From positions 1,054,001-1,118,000 of the forward strand of contig NZ_CP022315.1 of NCBI RefSeq assembly GCF_002216775.1: 64,000 bases of DNA, read 5' to 3'. Both the position numbers and the translations under genes were made by a program. This stretch comes from Virgibacillus phasianinus (GTDB lineage Bacteria > Bacillota > Bacilli > Bacillales > Amphibacillaceae). This document shows positions 1 to 12,295 of this stretch, in pieces (position 1 is the first letter of the stretch; each line of letters begins with the position of its first letter). Below the pieces are notes generated by a model. That model was not told the DNA's origin. It was given only the letters and a program-made list of their open reading frames with translations, and searched no databases.

Positions 1-732
1 TTGAACAGGGATTTTGCGTAATGCCTGCTGGATAAAGATAACACCAACAGTAACTGCAATAACAACTAACACAATCATAGCTACAATCACCACGTTGATA
101 AACAATTCATCGCCAGGATCAATGAAATACTGGCTATATAATTGTTTTACCCCATTAGGAACTGCAGCCACGATACCAGCAAAGATTAGAATGGATATTC
201 CATTGCCGACACCATTTGCAGTTATCTGTTCCCCGATCCACATTAAAAAAGTTGTACCACTTGTTAATACAATGGCAATAACAATAAATGTCAGAACACC
301 GGGATTTTGAATTAATTGGCCGCCTGCCATTGCGTTAAACCCAATGGACATGGCGATTGCTTGAACAAATGCGAGCGCAACTGTTCCATATCTGGTGATT
401 TGAGCCAGTTTTTTCCGGCCCATTTCTCCTTGTTTCTTCCACTCAGAAAATTTCGGTACAACATCCATTTGAAGTAATTGCATGATGATCGATGCTGTGA
501 TATAAGGCATTATCCCCATTGCAAAAATAGAGAAGTTCTGTAATGCCCCACCACCAAATGTGTTTAGAAAACCAAAAACATTTTGTTGATTCATAAAATC
601 AATTGCTTCTTTATTTGTATATGGCACAGGAATAAACGTACCAAGACGGAAGATGATTAACATTAATAATGTGAAAACTATTTTCCGTCTGATGTCACCC
701 ACGCGCATAAAATTGGAGATTGTACGGAACAT
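1..732 (-). CDS. secY: Protein translocase subunit SecY (N-terminal part, cut by window edge)
   Basis: SecY is the pore-forming membrane subunit of the Sec translocon. The reading frame starts with ATG at 732-730 and runs off the window after 244 codons, so a little over half of a usual ~430-residue SecY is visible. The N-terminus [17 protein letters not shown] is typical, followed by alternating hydrophobic segments, including the plug-region glycines (GGGALQNF) and the IMPYITASIIMQLL segment. The start ATG shares one base with the rplO stop (TAATG), which implies translational coupling at the usual spc-operon position. SecE, its partner, is encoded at 28013-28186. Confidence 0.97.
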   Translation of the reverse strand, partial: MFRTISNFMRVGDIRRKIVFTLLMLIIFRLGTFIPVPYTNKEAIDFMNQQNVFGFLNTFGGGALQNFSIFAMGIMPYITASIIMQLLQMDVVPKFSEWKKQGEMGRKKLAQITRYGTVALAFVQAIAMSIGFNAMAGGQLIQNPGVLTFIVIAIVLTSGTTFLMWIGEQITANGVGNGISILIFAGIVAAVPNGVKQLYSQYFIDPGDELFINVVIVAMIVLVVIAVTVGVIFIQQALRKIPVQ

Positions 733-1169
733 TAGATCACCTCTGTCTGACCGCCCGCTGCTTCGATAGCTTCTTTAGCTGAAGCAGAGAACTTATGAGC
801 TTTTACAGTAAGTTTCTTTTCAACAGCACCATTGCCAAGTATTTTAATACCTGCTTTAAGTTTGCTGACTACACCCTCTTCAAGTAAGAGTTCTGGTGTA
901 ATTTCAGTGCCATCTTTAAATCGATTTAAAGCATCAAGATTTACTACAGCAAATTCTTTACGATGAATATTTGTAAATCCACGTTTAGGCAGACGTTGGA
1001 ATAAAGGCATTTGACCACCTTCAAAACCCGGACGAGTACCTCCGCCTGAGCGTGCCTTTTGTCCTTTATGTCCTCTTCCGGAAGTTTTACCGTTACCAGA
1101 AGATGTTCCACGACCTACACGGTTACGTTCTTTACGGCCTTCTGCTGCTTTCAATTCATGAAGTTTCAT
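732..1169 (-). CDS. rplO: 50S ribosomal protein L15 (uL15)
   Basis: This 145-residue protein binds 23S rRNA late in 50S assembly. The N-terminus [20 protein letters not shown] and the glycine/arginine-rich stretch that follows ([19 protein letters not shown]) are characteristic of uL15, and the length matches the family. It sits between rpmD and secY as in other Firmicutes, with its stop overlapping the secY start by one base. A good Shine-Dalgarno sequence (GGAGG) lies just upstream of the ATG. Confidence 0.98.
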   Translation of the reverse strand: MKLHELKAAEGRKERNRVGRGTSSGNGKTSGRGHKGQKARSGGGTRPGFEGGQMPLFQRLPKRGFTNIHRKEFAVVNLDALNRFKDGTEITPELLLEEGVVSKLKAGIKILGNGAVEKKLTVKAHKFSASAKEAIEAAGGQTEVI

Positions 1170-1200
1170 ACGAGCACCTCCTCTTTACGCTAATGTGTAA

Positions 1201-1383
1201 TTAAACTTCTTTAACCGTCACGAGATGGGATACTTTGTTAACCATACCGCGAACGGCTGGAGTATCTTCACGGACTACGGACTGACGAATTTTTTTAAGT
1301 CCTAATGACTGAACAGTTTGCTTTTGAGCCTCTGCTCTACCGATAACACTGCGCGTGAGGGTGATTTCTAATTTTTTAGACAT
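1201..1383 (-). CDS. rpmD: 50S ribosomal protein L30 (uL30)
   Basis: A 60-residue L30 of the short bacterial type. The sequence starts [20 protein letters not shown] and carries the conserved [19 protein letters not shown] core. It lies between rpsE and rplO, its invariant place in the spc operon, with a GGAGG ribosome binding site upstream. Length, order and sequence agree, so there is little doubt. Confidence 0.98.
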   Translation of the reverse strand: MSKKLEITLTRSVIGRAEAQKQTVQSLGLKKIRQSVVREDTPAVRGMVNKVSHLVTVKEV

Positions 1384-1396
1384 AGTATTTCCCTCC

Positions 1397-1900
1397 TTAT
1401 CCTAACAGTTCTTCTACAGACTTTCCGCGTAGTTTAGCAACTTCTTCTGCGCGTTTTAAGTTTGTTAGTCCGTTTAATGTTGCGCGAATCATATTAATTG
1501 GTGTGTTTGAACCAAGTGATTTAGTCAAAATGTCACCAACACCTGCAAGCTCTAAGATTGCACGGACAGGGCCACCAGAGATAACTCCTGTACCTTCTGT
1601 AGCTGGTTTCATTAATACATTACCTGAACCAAATCTTCCGTGAATCTCATGTGGAATAGTAGTTCCAACGATTGGTACAGTAATTAAGTTTTTCTTAGCG
1701 TCATCAACAGCTTTTTTAATTGCCTCTGGCACCTCTTGCGCTTTACCAGTACCAAATCCTACGTGACCATTTTTATCTCCAACTACAACCAATGCAGCAA
1801 AACGGAAACGGCGTCCACCTTTTACAACCTTTGCAACACGGTTTATTGTTACAACACGTTCTTCAAGATCTAATTTATTCGGATCTATGTTTGTACGCAT
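1397..1900 (-). CDS. rpsE: 30S ribosomal protein S5 (uS5)
   Basis: S5 helps decoding accuracy and mRNA unwinding at the entry channel. The 167-residue product has the N-terminal double-stranded RNA-binding fold and the C-terminal S5 domain. The loop KVVKGGRRF, where spectinomycin-resistance changes occur in other bacteria, looks wild type. I chose the ATG at 1900-1898. The TTG directly before it would sit only four bases from the GGAGG, while the ATG is seven bases away and matches the B. subtilis N-terminus. Confidence 0.97.
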   Translation of the reverse strand: MRTNIDPNKLDLEERVVTINRVAKVVKGGRRFRFAALVVVGDKNGHVGFGTGKAQEVPEAIKKAVDDAKKNLITVPIVGTTIPHEIHGRFGSGNVLMKPATEGTGVISGGPVRAILELAGVGDILTKSLGSNTPINMIRATLNGLTNLKRAEEVAKLRGKSVEELLG

Positions 1901-1920
1901 CAATGTCCCTCCTTTATCAA

Positions 1921-2283
1921 TTAAAATTCAAGACCTGCCTCGCGGGCAGCATCTGCCAATGCTTTTACACGTCCATGATAAAGGTAGCCTCCGCGATCGA
2001 ACACAATCGATTTGTAACCTTTATCTTGGGCACGTTTAGCAATCAATTCTCCGATTTTTTTAGCAGCTTCAACATTCCCAGCAGCTTCAACGTTTAAGTC
2101 TTTTTCAGCAGTAGAAGCGCTTGTTAGTGTAACGCCATTAATATCATCAATTAATTGTACATAAATGTTCTTGTTTGAACGATATACGTTTAAACGTGGG
2201 CGCTGTTCTGTACCAAAAAGGTTTTTACGAACACGCTTTTGTCTTTTCTTACGCAATACATTTTTGTCAGGCTTTGTGATCAT
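1921..2283 (-). CDS. rplR: 50S ribosomal protein L18 (uL18)
   Basis: A 120-residue 5S rRNA-binding protein that helps deliver 5S rRNA to the large subunit. It shows the basic N-terminus [11 protein letters not shown], the [20 protein letters not shown] core and the C-terminal [28 protein letters not shown] motif in two blocks, both diagnostic for the family. It lies between rplF and rpsE in the spc cluster. Confidence 0.98.
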   Translation of the reverse strand: MITKPDKNVLRKKRQKRVRKNLFGTEQRPRLNVYRSNKNIYVQLIDDINGVTLTSASTAEKDLNVEAAGNVEAAKKIGELIAKRAQDKGYKSIVFDRGGYLYHGRVKALADAAREAGLEF

Positions 2284-2315
2284 CTAGGTCACTCCTTTCT
2301 GCTCCCTAACCAATC

Positions 2316-2852
2316 TTACTTAGCAGTTTTACCTTCTTTACGGCGTACATATTCACCTTCGTAACGAATACCTTTACCTTTATAAGGCTCTGGCGGGCGG
2401 ATAGCACGAATTTTAGCAGCAACTGCTCCGACTAGTTCTTTGTCAATTCCTTTAACAATCAATTGAGTGTTTTTAGGAACTTCTATATCAATACCATCTC
2501 TTTTTTCAATTTCAACCGGGTGTGAATAACCTGCGTTAAGCACGACTTTTTCGCCTTGCTTTTGTGCACGATAACCAACCCCAACAAGTTCAAGGTTTTT
2601 TGTAAAGCCTTTATGAACTCCTTCAACCAAATTATTAATGATGCTGCGTGTTGTTCCATGCAATGCACGGTGTTCTTTGTGATCACTTGGACGTTCAACA
2701 GTTAGCACGTTATCATTAATAACAACTTTCATATCATCATGAATCGTTCTAGTTAATTCACCTTTTGGTCCTTTAACTGTAACGTTATTTCCAACTAATT
2801 TAATTTCCACTCCATCTGGAATTACAATTGGCTTAAGTCCTATACGAGACAT
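2316..2852 (-). CDS. rplF: 50S ribosomal protein L6 (uL6)
   Basis: L6 lies near the factor-binding site of the 50S subunit. The 178-residue product has the usual duplicated L6 fold: an N-terminal half beginning [17 protein letters not shown], and a C-terminal half ending in [15 protein letters not shown] and VRRKEGK. Length matches the bacterial family. It sits between rpsH and rplR, with a GGAGG-type ribosome binding site. Confidence 0.98.
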   Translation of the reverse strand: MSRIGLKPIVIPDGVEIKLVGNNVTVKGPKGELTRTIHDDMKVVINDNVLTVERPSDHKEHRALHGTTRSIINNLVEGVHKGFTKNLELVGVGYRAQKQGEKVVLNAGYSHPVEIEKRDGIDIEVPKNTQLIVKGIDKELVGAVAAKIRAIRPPEPYKGKGIRYEGEYVRRKEGKTAK

Positions 2853-2883
2853 TTAAGTGCACCTCCTGTCTTATAAATGTTAA

Positions 2884-3282
2884 TTACCAAACATACGCTA
2901 GAACTTCGCCGCCAACAGCTTGAGTGCGTGCTTCCTTGTCAGATAACACACCTTTAGATGTTGATACGATAGCAATGCCTAAACCGTTAAGTACACGTGG
3001 CACCTCATCAGCCTTTGCATAGACACGTAGTCCTGGTTTACTTATACGTTTGATACCTGTAATTACTCGTTCGCTACTTACACCGTACTTAAGGAAAATA
3101 CGCAGAACACCTTGCTTGTTATCTTCAATGAATTCATAATCACGGACGAAACCTTCACGTTTCAAAATATCTGCAATTTCTTTTTTCATCTTAGAAGCCG
3201 GAAGCTCTAATTTTTCATGGCGTACCATGTTTGCGTTACGAATGCGAGTAAGCATATCTGCGATTGGATCTGTCATAACCAT
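2884..3282 (-). CDS. rpsH: 30S ribosomal protein S8 (uS8)
   Basis: S8 binds the central domain of 16S rRNA and organises the platform. The 132-residue protein contains [14 protein letters not shown] at the start and [13 protein letters not shown] near the end, both family hallmarks. The upstream GGAGG is nine bases from the first ATG and fifteen from the second in-frame ATG, so I kept the first (MVMTDP). In E. coli S8 represses the spc operon; I see no such site here and do not claim one. Confidence 0.97.
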   Translation of the reverse strand: MVMTDPIADMLTRIRNANMVRHEKLELPASKMKKEIADILKREGFVRDYEFIEDNKQGVLRIFLKYGVSSERVITGIKRISKPGLRVYAKADEVPRVLNGLGIAIVSTSKGVLSDKEARTQAVGGEVLAYVW

Positions 3283-3311
3283 TACTCATTACCTCCTTCC
3301 CAAATCGGGGT

Positions 3312-4066
<755 letters not shown>

Positions 4067-4092
4067 CATGTCGCCCTCCTTTCGTCGCTAAA

Positions 4093-4404
4093 TTATTTAT
4101 CTAATGCTTCACCGGATTTTTTAGCGATGCGGACTTTCTTTCCGTCACGTACTTCGAATCCAACACGAGTTGGCTCTCCGGATTTAGGATCAATTGGCAT
4201 TACGTTAGAAACATGAACTGGTGCTTCCTGATTCAGAATTCCACCTTGAGGGTTATCCTGAGAAGGTTTAGCGTGTTTTTTAACCATGTTAATTCCTTCA
4301 ACAAGTACACGGTCCTTTTTCGGATATGCTTCTAAAATAGTACCTTGTTTTCCACGGTCTTTACCGGAAATAACTTTAACTTTATCACCTTTTTTTACAT
4401 GCAT
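4093..4404 (-). CDS. rplX: 50S ribosomal protein L24 (uL24)
   Basis: A 103-residue assembly-initiator protein that binds the 5' region of 23S rRNA. The N-terminal KOW motif ([18 protein letters not shown]) is clear. The middle [13 protein letters not shown] and the C-terminal [10 protein letters not shown] segments are typical of bacterial L24. It lies between rplN and rplE. Confidence 0.98.
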   Translation of the reverse strand: MHVKKGDKVKVISGKDRGKQGTILEAYPKKDRVLVEGINMVKKHAKPSQDNPQGGILNQEAPVHVSNVMPIDPKSGEPTRVGFEVRDGKKVRIAKKSGEALDK

Positions 4405-4440
4405 GCTTGACGCACCTCCCTACGCGCAATTCATTCCTAC

Positions 4441-4854
<414 letters not shown>

Positions 4855-4858
4855 TTAA

Positions 4859-5122
4859 TTATATAATTACCGCTTCTTCCACAACTTCTACCAAACGAAA
4901 ACGTTTTGTAGCCGATAGTGGACGAGTTTCCATGATACGAACTACGTCACCAGTTTTAGCTTGGTTATTCTCATCATGCGTTTTGAATTTTTTAGAGTAT
5001 TTAACACGTTTACCATATAATTTATGAAATTTATATGTTTCAACTAATACAGTAATTGTTTTATCCATTTTGTCAGATACAACACGGCCTGTGTACTCTT
5101 TACGATTATTACGTTCACTCAT
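4859..5122 (-). CDS. rpsQ: 30S ribosomal protein S17 (uS17)
   Basis: An 87-residue primary 16S rRNA-binding protein with an OB fold. The stretch [17 protein letters not shown], followed by KLYGKRVK and [22 protein letters not shown], is the family signature. It is preceded by rpmC and followed by rplN. Confidence 0.98.
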   Translation of the reverse strand: MSERNNRKEYTGRVVSDKMDKTITVLVETYKFHKLYGKRVKYSKKFKTHDENNQAKTGDVVRIMETRPLSATKRFRLVEVVEEAVII

Positions 5123-5149
5123 TTTGAGGCTAACCCCCTCTCTAAGGTT

Positions 5150-5792
<643 letters not shown>

Positions 5793-6434
5793 TTATTTTG
5801 TAGTTTTAGTTGGAAGGACTTCTCCACGATAGATCCACACTTTAACACCTAATTTACCGTAAGTAGTATCAGCTTCTGCTGTACCATAATCGATATCAGC
5901 ACGTAATGTGTGTAGTGGTACTGTTCCTTCGCTATAATGTTCCGCACGGGCGATGTCCGCTCCACCTAGACGGCCGGAAACTTGTGTTTTAATTCCTTTT
6001 GCTCCACCGCGTATAGCGCGTTGAATAGATTGTTTCTGAGCACGACGGAATGAAATACGGTTTTCTAATTGACGAGCAATATTTTCAGCAACCAATGTTG
6101 CGTTAATATCAACCTTTTTAACTTCAACGATATTAATATGAACACGTTTGCCAGTTAAACTGTTTAATGATTTACGTAAAGCTTCAACCTCAGATCCGCC
6201 TTTACCAATTACCATACCAGGCTTACCAGTATGAATTGTAATGTTTACACGGTTTGCTGCACGTTCGATTTCGATAGAAGAAACAGCAGCAATACGTAAG
6301 CGGTTCTCCAGATATTCTCTGATTTTGATATCTTCGTGTAGTAAGTCTGCATAATCTTTGCCAGCATACCATTTTGACTCCCAGTCACGAATGACGCCGA
6401 CACGAAGACCCACTGGATTTACTTTTTGACCCAC
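5793..6434 (-). CDS. rpsC: 30S ribosomal protein S3 (uS3)
   Basis: S3 lines the mRNA entry tunnel. The 213-residue product has the N-terminal [20 protein letters not shown], a KH domain with the [22 protein letters not shown]-binding loop, and the C-terminal S3 domain ending in [18 protein letters not shown]. It starts four bases after the rplV stop. Confidence 0.98.
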   Translation of the reverse strand: MGQKVNPVGLRVGVIRDWESKWYAGKDYADLLHEDIKIREYLENRLRIAAVSSIEIERAANRVNITIHTGKPGMVIGKGGSEVEALRKSLNSLTGKRVHINIVEVKKVDINATLVAENIARQLENRISFRRAQKQSIQRAIRGGAKGIKTQVSGRLGGADIARAEHYSEGTVPLHTLRADIDYGTAEADTTYGKLGVKVWIYRGEVLPTKTTK

Positions 6435-6437
6435 TGA

Positions 6438-6779
6438 CTATCCCTCCTTCTTTTCTGATACAACCAATGTTACATGGCTTGAGCGTTTATTAATTTTACT
6501 TGCACGTCCTTGTGCACGTGGACGAAAACGTTTCAATGTTGCACCTTCATTTACAAATGCCTCTGAAACAATTAAATTGTCTGGATCCATTTCGTAGTTG
6601 TGTTCTGCGTTTGCAATTGCAGATTTTAGAACTTTCTCTACGACTGGAGAAGCACCGCGTTGAGTGAGGCGTAATATTGCCATCGCTTCACCAACATTTT
6701 TTCCTCGAATTAAATCAACTACTAAGCGTACTTTACGAGGAGCAATACGAACAGATTTTGCAACGGATTTAGCTTGCAT
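6438..6779 (-). CDS. rplV: 50S ribosomal protein L22 (uL22)
   Basis: L22 contributes a long beta-hairpin to the peptide exit tunnel. The 113-residue product contains [17 protein letters not shown] and the hairpin tip sequence [19 protein letters not shown]. No deletion of the kind linked to macrolide resistance is evident. It lies between rpsS and rpsC. Confidence 0.98.
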   Translation of the reverse strand: MQAKSVAKSVRIAPRKVRLVVDLIRGKNVGEAMAILRLTQRGASPVVEKVLKSAIANAEHNYEMDPDNLIVSEAFVNEGATLKRFRPRAQGRASKINKRSSHVTLVVSEKKEG

Positions 6780-6797
6780 GCCGGAGTCCTCCTCTCA

Positions 6798-7076
6798 TTA
6801 GCGTTTTGTTTTCTTGTCATCGCCAGCGTGTCCTTTGTACGTACGGCTTGGCGCGAATTCACCTAATTTATGTCCGACCATATCTTCTGTAACATAAACC
6901 GGAACATGTTTGCGTCCGTCATATACAGCCACAGTGTGTCCGATAAATGTAGGGAAAATAGTTGAACGACGTGACCATGTTTTTAGAACCTGCTTTTTGT
7001 CGTCTTCATTAAGTTTATCGATCTTTTTCAATAGATGGTCATCTGCAAAAGGTCCCTTTTTTAAACTACGACCCAT
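6798..7076 (-). CDS. rpsS: 30S ribosomal protein S19 (uS19)
   Basis: A 92-residue head protein next to the A-site tRNA. It starts [15 protein letters not shown] and contains [20 protein letters not shown] and [20 protein letters not shown], which are unmistakable for the family. It lies between rplB and rplV. Confidence 0.98.
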   Translation of the reverse strand: MGRSLKKGPFADDHLLKKIDKLNEDDKKQVLKTWSRRSTIFPTFIGHTVAVYDGRKHVPVYVTEDMVGHKLGEFAPSRTYKGHAGDDKKTKR

Positions 7077-7131
7077 GGATAAACCTCCTTTCAGAGTTAA
7101 GAGACGGGTTACTTCCCGCCACTACATTCCG

Positions 7132-7962
7132 TTATTTTTTACGCTTACGAACGATAAATTTATCGGTAGGTTTGTTGCGTTTACGAGTCTTATATCCAAG
7201 AGTTGGTTTACCCCAAGGAGACATAGGTGATTTACGTCCGATTGGCGCGCGTCCTTCACCACCACCATGCGGGTGATCATTAGGGTTCATAACAGAACCA
7301 CGTACAGTAGGGCGCTTGCCTAACCAACGAGAACGTCCTGCTTTACCAATTTTGATAAGCTCGTGTTCAATGTTTCCGACTTGACCGATCGTTGCGCGGC
7401 AAGTAGAAAGAATTAAACGCACTTCTCCAGAAGCTAAACGTACTAACGTATATTTCTCTTCACGTCCAAGAATTTGTGCCTCAGCACCTGCAGATCTTGC
7501 TAGCTGGCCACCGCGTCCTGGCTTCAATTCAATGTTGTGAATAATAGTACCCACTGGAATGTTTTGAAGTGGAAGTGTGTTTCCTAGTTTAATATCTGCA
7601 TCTTTGCCGGATTCAATTTCCTGACCTACTTTGATTCCTTTAGGAGCTAAGATATATCTCTTCTCTCCATCAACATAATTAATTAATGCAATGTTAGCTG
7701 AACGGTTTGGATCATATTCGATCGTAGCAACGCGTCCGCGTATTCCATCTTTATCACGTTTGAAATCAATCATACGGTATTGACGTTTATGACCGCCACC
7801 TTGATGACGAACAGTTAATTTTCCTTGGTTATTACGTCCACCGCGTTTATACAACGGGCTTAACAAGGATTTTTCTGGAGTATCTGTTGTAATCTCTGCG
7901 AAATCAGAAGTTGTCATTCCGCGTCTACCGTTTGTGGTAGGTCTATACTTTTTAATCGCCAT
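7132..7962 (-). CDS. rplB: 50S ribosomal protein L2 (uL2)
   Basis: L2 is needed for subunit association and peptidyl transferase activity. The product is 276 residues from the chosen ATG at 7962 ([17 protein letters not shown]). A GGAGG stands eight bases before it, and the six upstream in-frame codons include that ribosome binding site. The [19 protein letters not shown] segment contains the conserved histidine near the catalytic centre. It lies between rplW and rpsS. Confidence 0.98.
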   Translation of the reverse strand: MAIKKYRPTTNGRRGMTTSDFAEITTDTPEKSLLSPLYKRGGRNNQGKLTVRHQGGGHKRQYRMIDFKRDKDGIRGRVATIEYDPNRSANIALINYVDGEKRYILAPKGIKVGQEIESGKDADIKLGNTLPLQNIPVGTIIHNIELKPGRGGQLARSAGAEAQILGREEKYTLVRLASGEVRLILSTCRATIGQVGNIEHELIKIGKAGRSRWLGKRPTVRGSVMNPNDHPHGGGEGRAPIGRKSPMSPWGKPTLGYKTRKRNKPTDKFIVRKRKK

Positions 7963-7994
7963 CTTTTTTCCCTCCTTCACATGTTACCTAGTAT

Positions 7995-8282
7995 TTAGCC
8001 TTCAAAGAAGTCTAGCTCTTTGCTATCCTCTGAAAGCTGTACAATAGCTTTCTTGCGATCAGAACGGTATCCGCCGTAACGACCCATTCGCTTGAATTTA
8101 CCTTTTAGATTCATTGTGTTTACTTTAACTACTTTTACACCAAAAACTAATTCAACAGCGTCTTTAATCTCTGTTTTATTTGCTTTTGGGTAAACTTCAA
8201 ACGTATATTTTTTGTCTGCCATTAAATCAGCAGTATTTTCTGTAATGACAGGGCGCTTAATAATATCACGTGGATCTTTCAT
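7995..8282 (-). CDS. rplW: 50S ribosomal protein L23 (uL23)
   Basis: L23 sits at the tunnel exit and is the docking point for trigger factor and SRP. The 95-residue protein starts [20 protein letters not shown] and has the [17 protein letters not shown] segment of the bacterial form. Its ATG overlaps the rplD stop by one base (TAATG), suggesting coupling. Confidence 0.98.
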   Translation of the reverse strand: MKDPRDIIKRPVITENTADLMADKKYTFEVYPKANKTEIKDAVELVFGVKVVKVNTMNLKGKFKRMGRYGGYRSDRKKAIVQLSEDSKELDFFEG

Positions 8283-8905
8283 TATGCAAGCACCTCCCCT
8301 GCTTTTTCAGCTGCCTCTTTAGTCAAGATCAGCTTGTCATGCGTAAGCAAGTCTAAGACATTAACTTGTTCAACAGTAAGTACTTTTACTGATTGAAGGT
8401 TGTTAGCAGAACGAATTACATTCTCGTCTTTGTCTGCTGTTACAATTAACACTTTAGTATCAACTTCAAGTGCTGTTAGCATATTAACTACTTCTTTTGT
8501 TTTAGGTGCATCGATTGCGATGTTTTCTAAAACTACCAAATTCTCTTCCTTCACTTTTGAAGAGTAAGCAGATTGAAGCGCTAAGCGACGAACTTTTCTA
8601 GGAAGCTTATAGCTGTAGCTTCGTGGCGTTGGGCCAAATACAACTCCCCCACCAACCCATTGCGGTGAACGGATTGAACCTTGACGAGCACGACCTGTGC
8701 CTTTTTGACGCCATGGTTTACGACCACCGCCGCGAACGTCAGAACGATTTTTAACCGCATGTGTACCTTGACGCAGTGATGCTTGCTGCATTACTACCGC
8801 ATCATGCAATACATGTTCATTTGGCTCGATGCCAAACACGGAATCATTCAATTCTACTTCTCCAGCTTTGGAACCATCTTGTTTTAATAGTGCTACTTTA
8901 GGCAT
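8282..8905 (-). CDS. rplD: 50S ribosomal protein L4 (uL4)
   Basis: L4 reaches into the exit tunnel. The 207-residue product carries the extended loop [20 protein letters not shown] followed by [19 protein letters not shown]. Both regions are intact and look wild type for macrolide sensitivity. In E. coli L4 represses the S10 operon; the leader here (9904-10028) shows a hairpin but no recognisable L4 target. Confidence 0.98.
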   Translation of the reverse strand: MPKVALLKQDGSKAGEVELNDSVFGIEPNEHVLHDAVVMQQASLRQGTHAVKNRSDVRGGGRKPWRQKGTGRARQGSIRSPQWVGGGVVFGPTPRSYSYKLPRKVRRLALQSAYSSKVKEENLVVLENIAIDAPKTKEVVNMLTALEVDTKVLIVTADKDENVIRSANNLQSVKVLTVEQVNVLDLLTHDKLILTKEAAEKAGEVLA

Positions 8906-8931
8906 GACATATCCTCCCTTCGTTTGTATGA

Positions 8932-9564
8932 TTAGTTAGCCCTTATTGCACTCGTGATTTTTACGAATGATTTTTTTGCACCAGGAACATTACCTTTAAC
9001 TAGTAATAGGTTACGTTCAGCGTCTACACTGACAATTTCTAAGTTCTGGATTGTTACAGTTTCACTACCCATTTGACCAGGCAATTTAGTTCCTTTGAAG
9101 ACACGTGCTGGGTCAGCCGCCATCCCCATTGAACCTGGACTTCTGTGGAAATGTGAACCATGTCCCATTGGACCACGTTGCTGATTGTGACGTTTAATAG
9201 CCCCTTGGAAACCTTTCCCTTTTGATTTTCCAGATACATCAATCTTATCGCCTGTCTTAAATACATCAACGCCAACTTCTTGACCTACTTCATACTCGTC
9301 AAGGTTTGCGTTACGGAATTCACGAACGTAGCGCTTAGTTTCTGTGTTTGCTTTTTCAGCATGACCTTTTTTTGCTTTATTAACATGTTTTCCTTTTGCT
9401 TCTGAAAAGCCAAGTTGAATAGCCTCATAACCGTCGTTTTCTAAGGTTCTTTTTTGTAGAACTACGTTTGGTTCAGCTTGAATCACTGTTACTGGCACTA
9501 ATTCGCCGTTTTCAGAGAACAATTGAGTCATGCCAATTTTACGACCTAAGATTGCTTTCGTCAT
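8932..9564 (-). CDS. rplC: 50S ribosomal protein L3 (uL3)
   Basis: L3 is an early assembly protein whose loop approaches the peptidyl transferase centre. The 210-residue product starts [16 protein letters not shown]. Its loop [20 protein letters not shown] contains the glutamine-free Gram-positive tip. It follows rpsJ with a CAC-CTCC type ribosome binding site on the minus strand. Confidence 0.97.
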   Translation of the reverse strand: MTKAILGRKIGMTQLFSENGELVPVTVIQAEPNVVLQKRTLENDGYEAIQLGFSEAKGKHVNKAKKGHAEKANTETKRYVREFRNANLDEYEVGQEVGVDVFKTGDKIDVSGKSKGKGFQGAIKRHNQQRGPMGHGSHFHRSPGSMGMAADPARVFKGTKLPGQMGSETVTIQNLEIVSVDAERNLLLVKGNVPGAKKSFVKITSAIRAN

Positions 9565-9594
9565 CCGTTACACCTCCTATAATAAAACGTTATT

Positions 9595-9927
<333 letters not shown>

Positions 9928-10033
9928 TTATAATAGACATTCTCCGCGAAAATTTCTCAACCACCCGCCATGGCAAAGGGGCCGGGTGTATCGACAACCT
10001 TTCACTTCATCGCCTTTTATGACCAACATTCAT

Positions 10034-10062
10034 ATTATATAGAAAAAGTGTGGCCAATGCAA
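10034..10062 (-). promoter_or_regulatory. Promoter of the S10 operon, proximal
   Basis: On the minus strand, a -35 box TTGCAT (10062-10057) is followed after exactly 17 bases by a perfect -10 box TATAAT (10039-10034). Transcription would start near 10028, giving a leader of about 125 bases before rpsJ. Confidence 0.8.
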
Positions 10063-10099
10063 TACATATTTATAAAAAACATGATTAACACATCTATGT

Positions 10100-10128
10100 A
10101 TTATACTAACTTTATTCATAGAATGCAA
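10100..10128 (-). promoter_or_regulatory. Promoter of the S10 operon, distal
   Basis: A second TTGCAT (10128-10123), 17-base spacer and TATAAT (10105-10100) lie 66 bases upstream of the proximal promoter and use the same two hexamers. Tandem vegetative promoters fit the high expression expected for this long ribosomal protein operon. Confidence 0.75.
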
Positions 10129-10371
10129 GGGGTGCCCAGAATTTAACGTTTTTTGGATCAAGAAGACGTTAGAAAACAGCAGGGCTTCCTTTATAGAAGC
10201 GTACACATCAGCATGGAATCATAAGAACAAAATGGTTTGGTGTTCGTAGTTCATTGATTTTGTATCTGTTTCAGAGCACTGTGGCTAGACATAATTTATA
10301 GATTATTAATTAATTTAGAAGGGAGTATCGCATAGTTAGTTGGAATATCATCACTGTTGATAAAGATCCCT

Positions 10372-10860
10372 GATGGCCGCTGCTTAAAAAACACTGCGCT
10401 TTCCGTGGGCAGCTATAACTCGAGCTATGCTCGAGGGCACTGAAAATGTGGTGGATTTTTAAAATTTGGCTTTTCACCTTTACCTAGCATCTTGAATATA
10501 CCGAGACTCCTCGAAAAAGAATAAACACTTTTTCTTCGTGCGATGCCTATTCAGGGAAGCATTCCTTGTCCTGCGGGAAGTGAGAGATCGGCGAGACCCC
10601 GGAGGACGGAGTTAATGAAGCCCGACTAAAACCGCCCTTTGCGGGCAACGTCGGCTACCCCTTGCCGGGGCAAGGAGACTCGACACTCGCCCGCGGAAAG
10701 CGCAGTATATTCAAGATGCGATGATAGATCCACCTATTTTGTACTACATTTTACCTTTTTCAGTGGCCTCATCTTTGCTACCCTAGCAGGCTCAGCGCGA
10801 GCCCACGGAAAGCGTAATGTTTTTTCCGCAGCGGTCGCAGGATGCCGAACATGATTTTAG
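10372..10860. repeat. Composite intergenic repeat, two related modules in opposite orientation
   Basis: This noncoding stretch shares blocks with 62239-62460. The 33 bases at 10701-10733 are identical to 62328-62360, and the 20 bases at 10377-10396 are identical to 62239-62258. The right module contains a short palindrome (CCTTGCCGGGGCAAGG, 10660-10675) flanked by larger arms around GCCCGCGGAAAG. The left module carries GAGGGCACTGAAAA (10433-10446) and GCATCTTGAATATAC (10487-10501), which are near reverse complements of blocks in the other copy, so the two modules face each other. No transposase is present. It resembles the GC-richer interspersed repeats I recall from Bacillaceae genomes. Confidence 0.75.
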
Positions 10861-10950
10861 TTAGTTCGCAGTTTATGGATTTTGAAAAACAACAATCTTT
10901 TAGAAACCTATCTCGTAGACACCGGTATGATTGGGTTTCTTAAAAATGCA

Positions 10951-10985
10951 AAAAACAGGCAGCGTCGTCACGCTGCCTGTTTTCT
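10951..10985 (-). terminator. Rho-independent terminator after tufA
   Basis: An 11-bp perfect stem (ACAGGCAGCGT with its complement) and a CGTC loop are flanked by A and T runs. It lies 20 bases past the tufA stop. The symmetric flanks mean it could terminate in both directions. Confidence 0.93.
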
Positions 10986-11004
10986 ATTAACATTTAACAT
11001 TTAC

Positions 11005-12195
<1,191 letters not shown>

Positions 12196-12295
12196 TTATA
12201 GTTCCTCCTTTAAATAAATAAAAGTGTTTTGTTTTAGTCATTACTAAATATAACCCTACAATAAATGTTATACGTTAGATTTTCCAAAAAATCAA

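Noticed and set aside
10639-10854. Plus-strand frame of 71 codons that shares a peptide (SRCDDRSTY) with a frame at 62224-62421
   Set aside because: The similarity comes from the shared DNA repeat; the surrounding residues do not match and there is no ribosome binding site. The constrained feature is the palindrome, not a protein.
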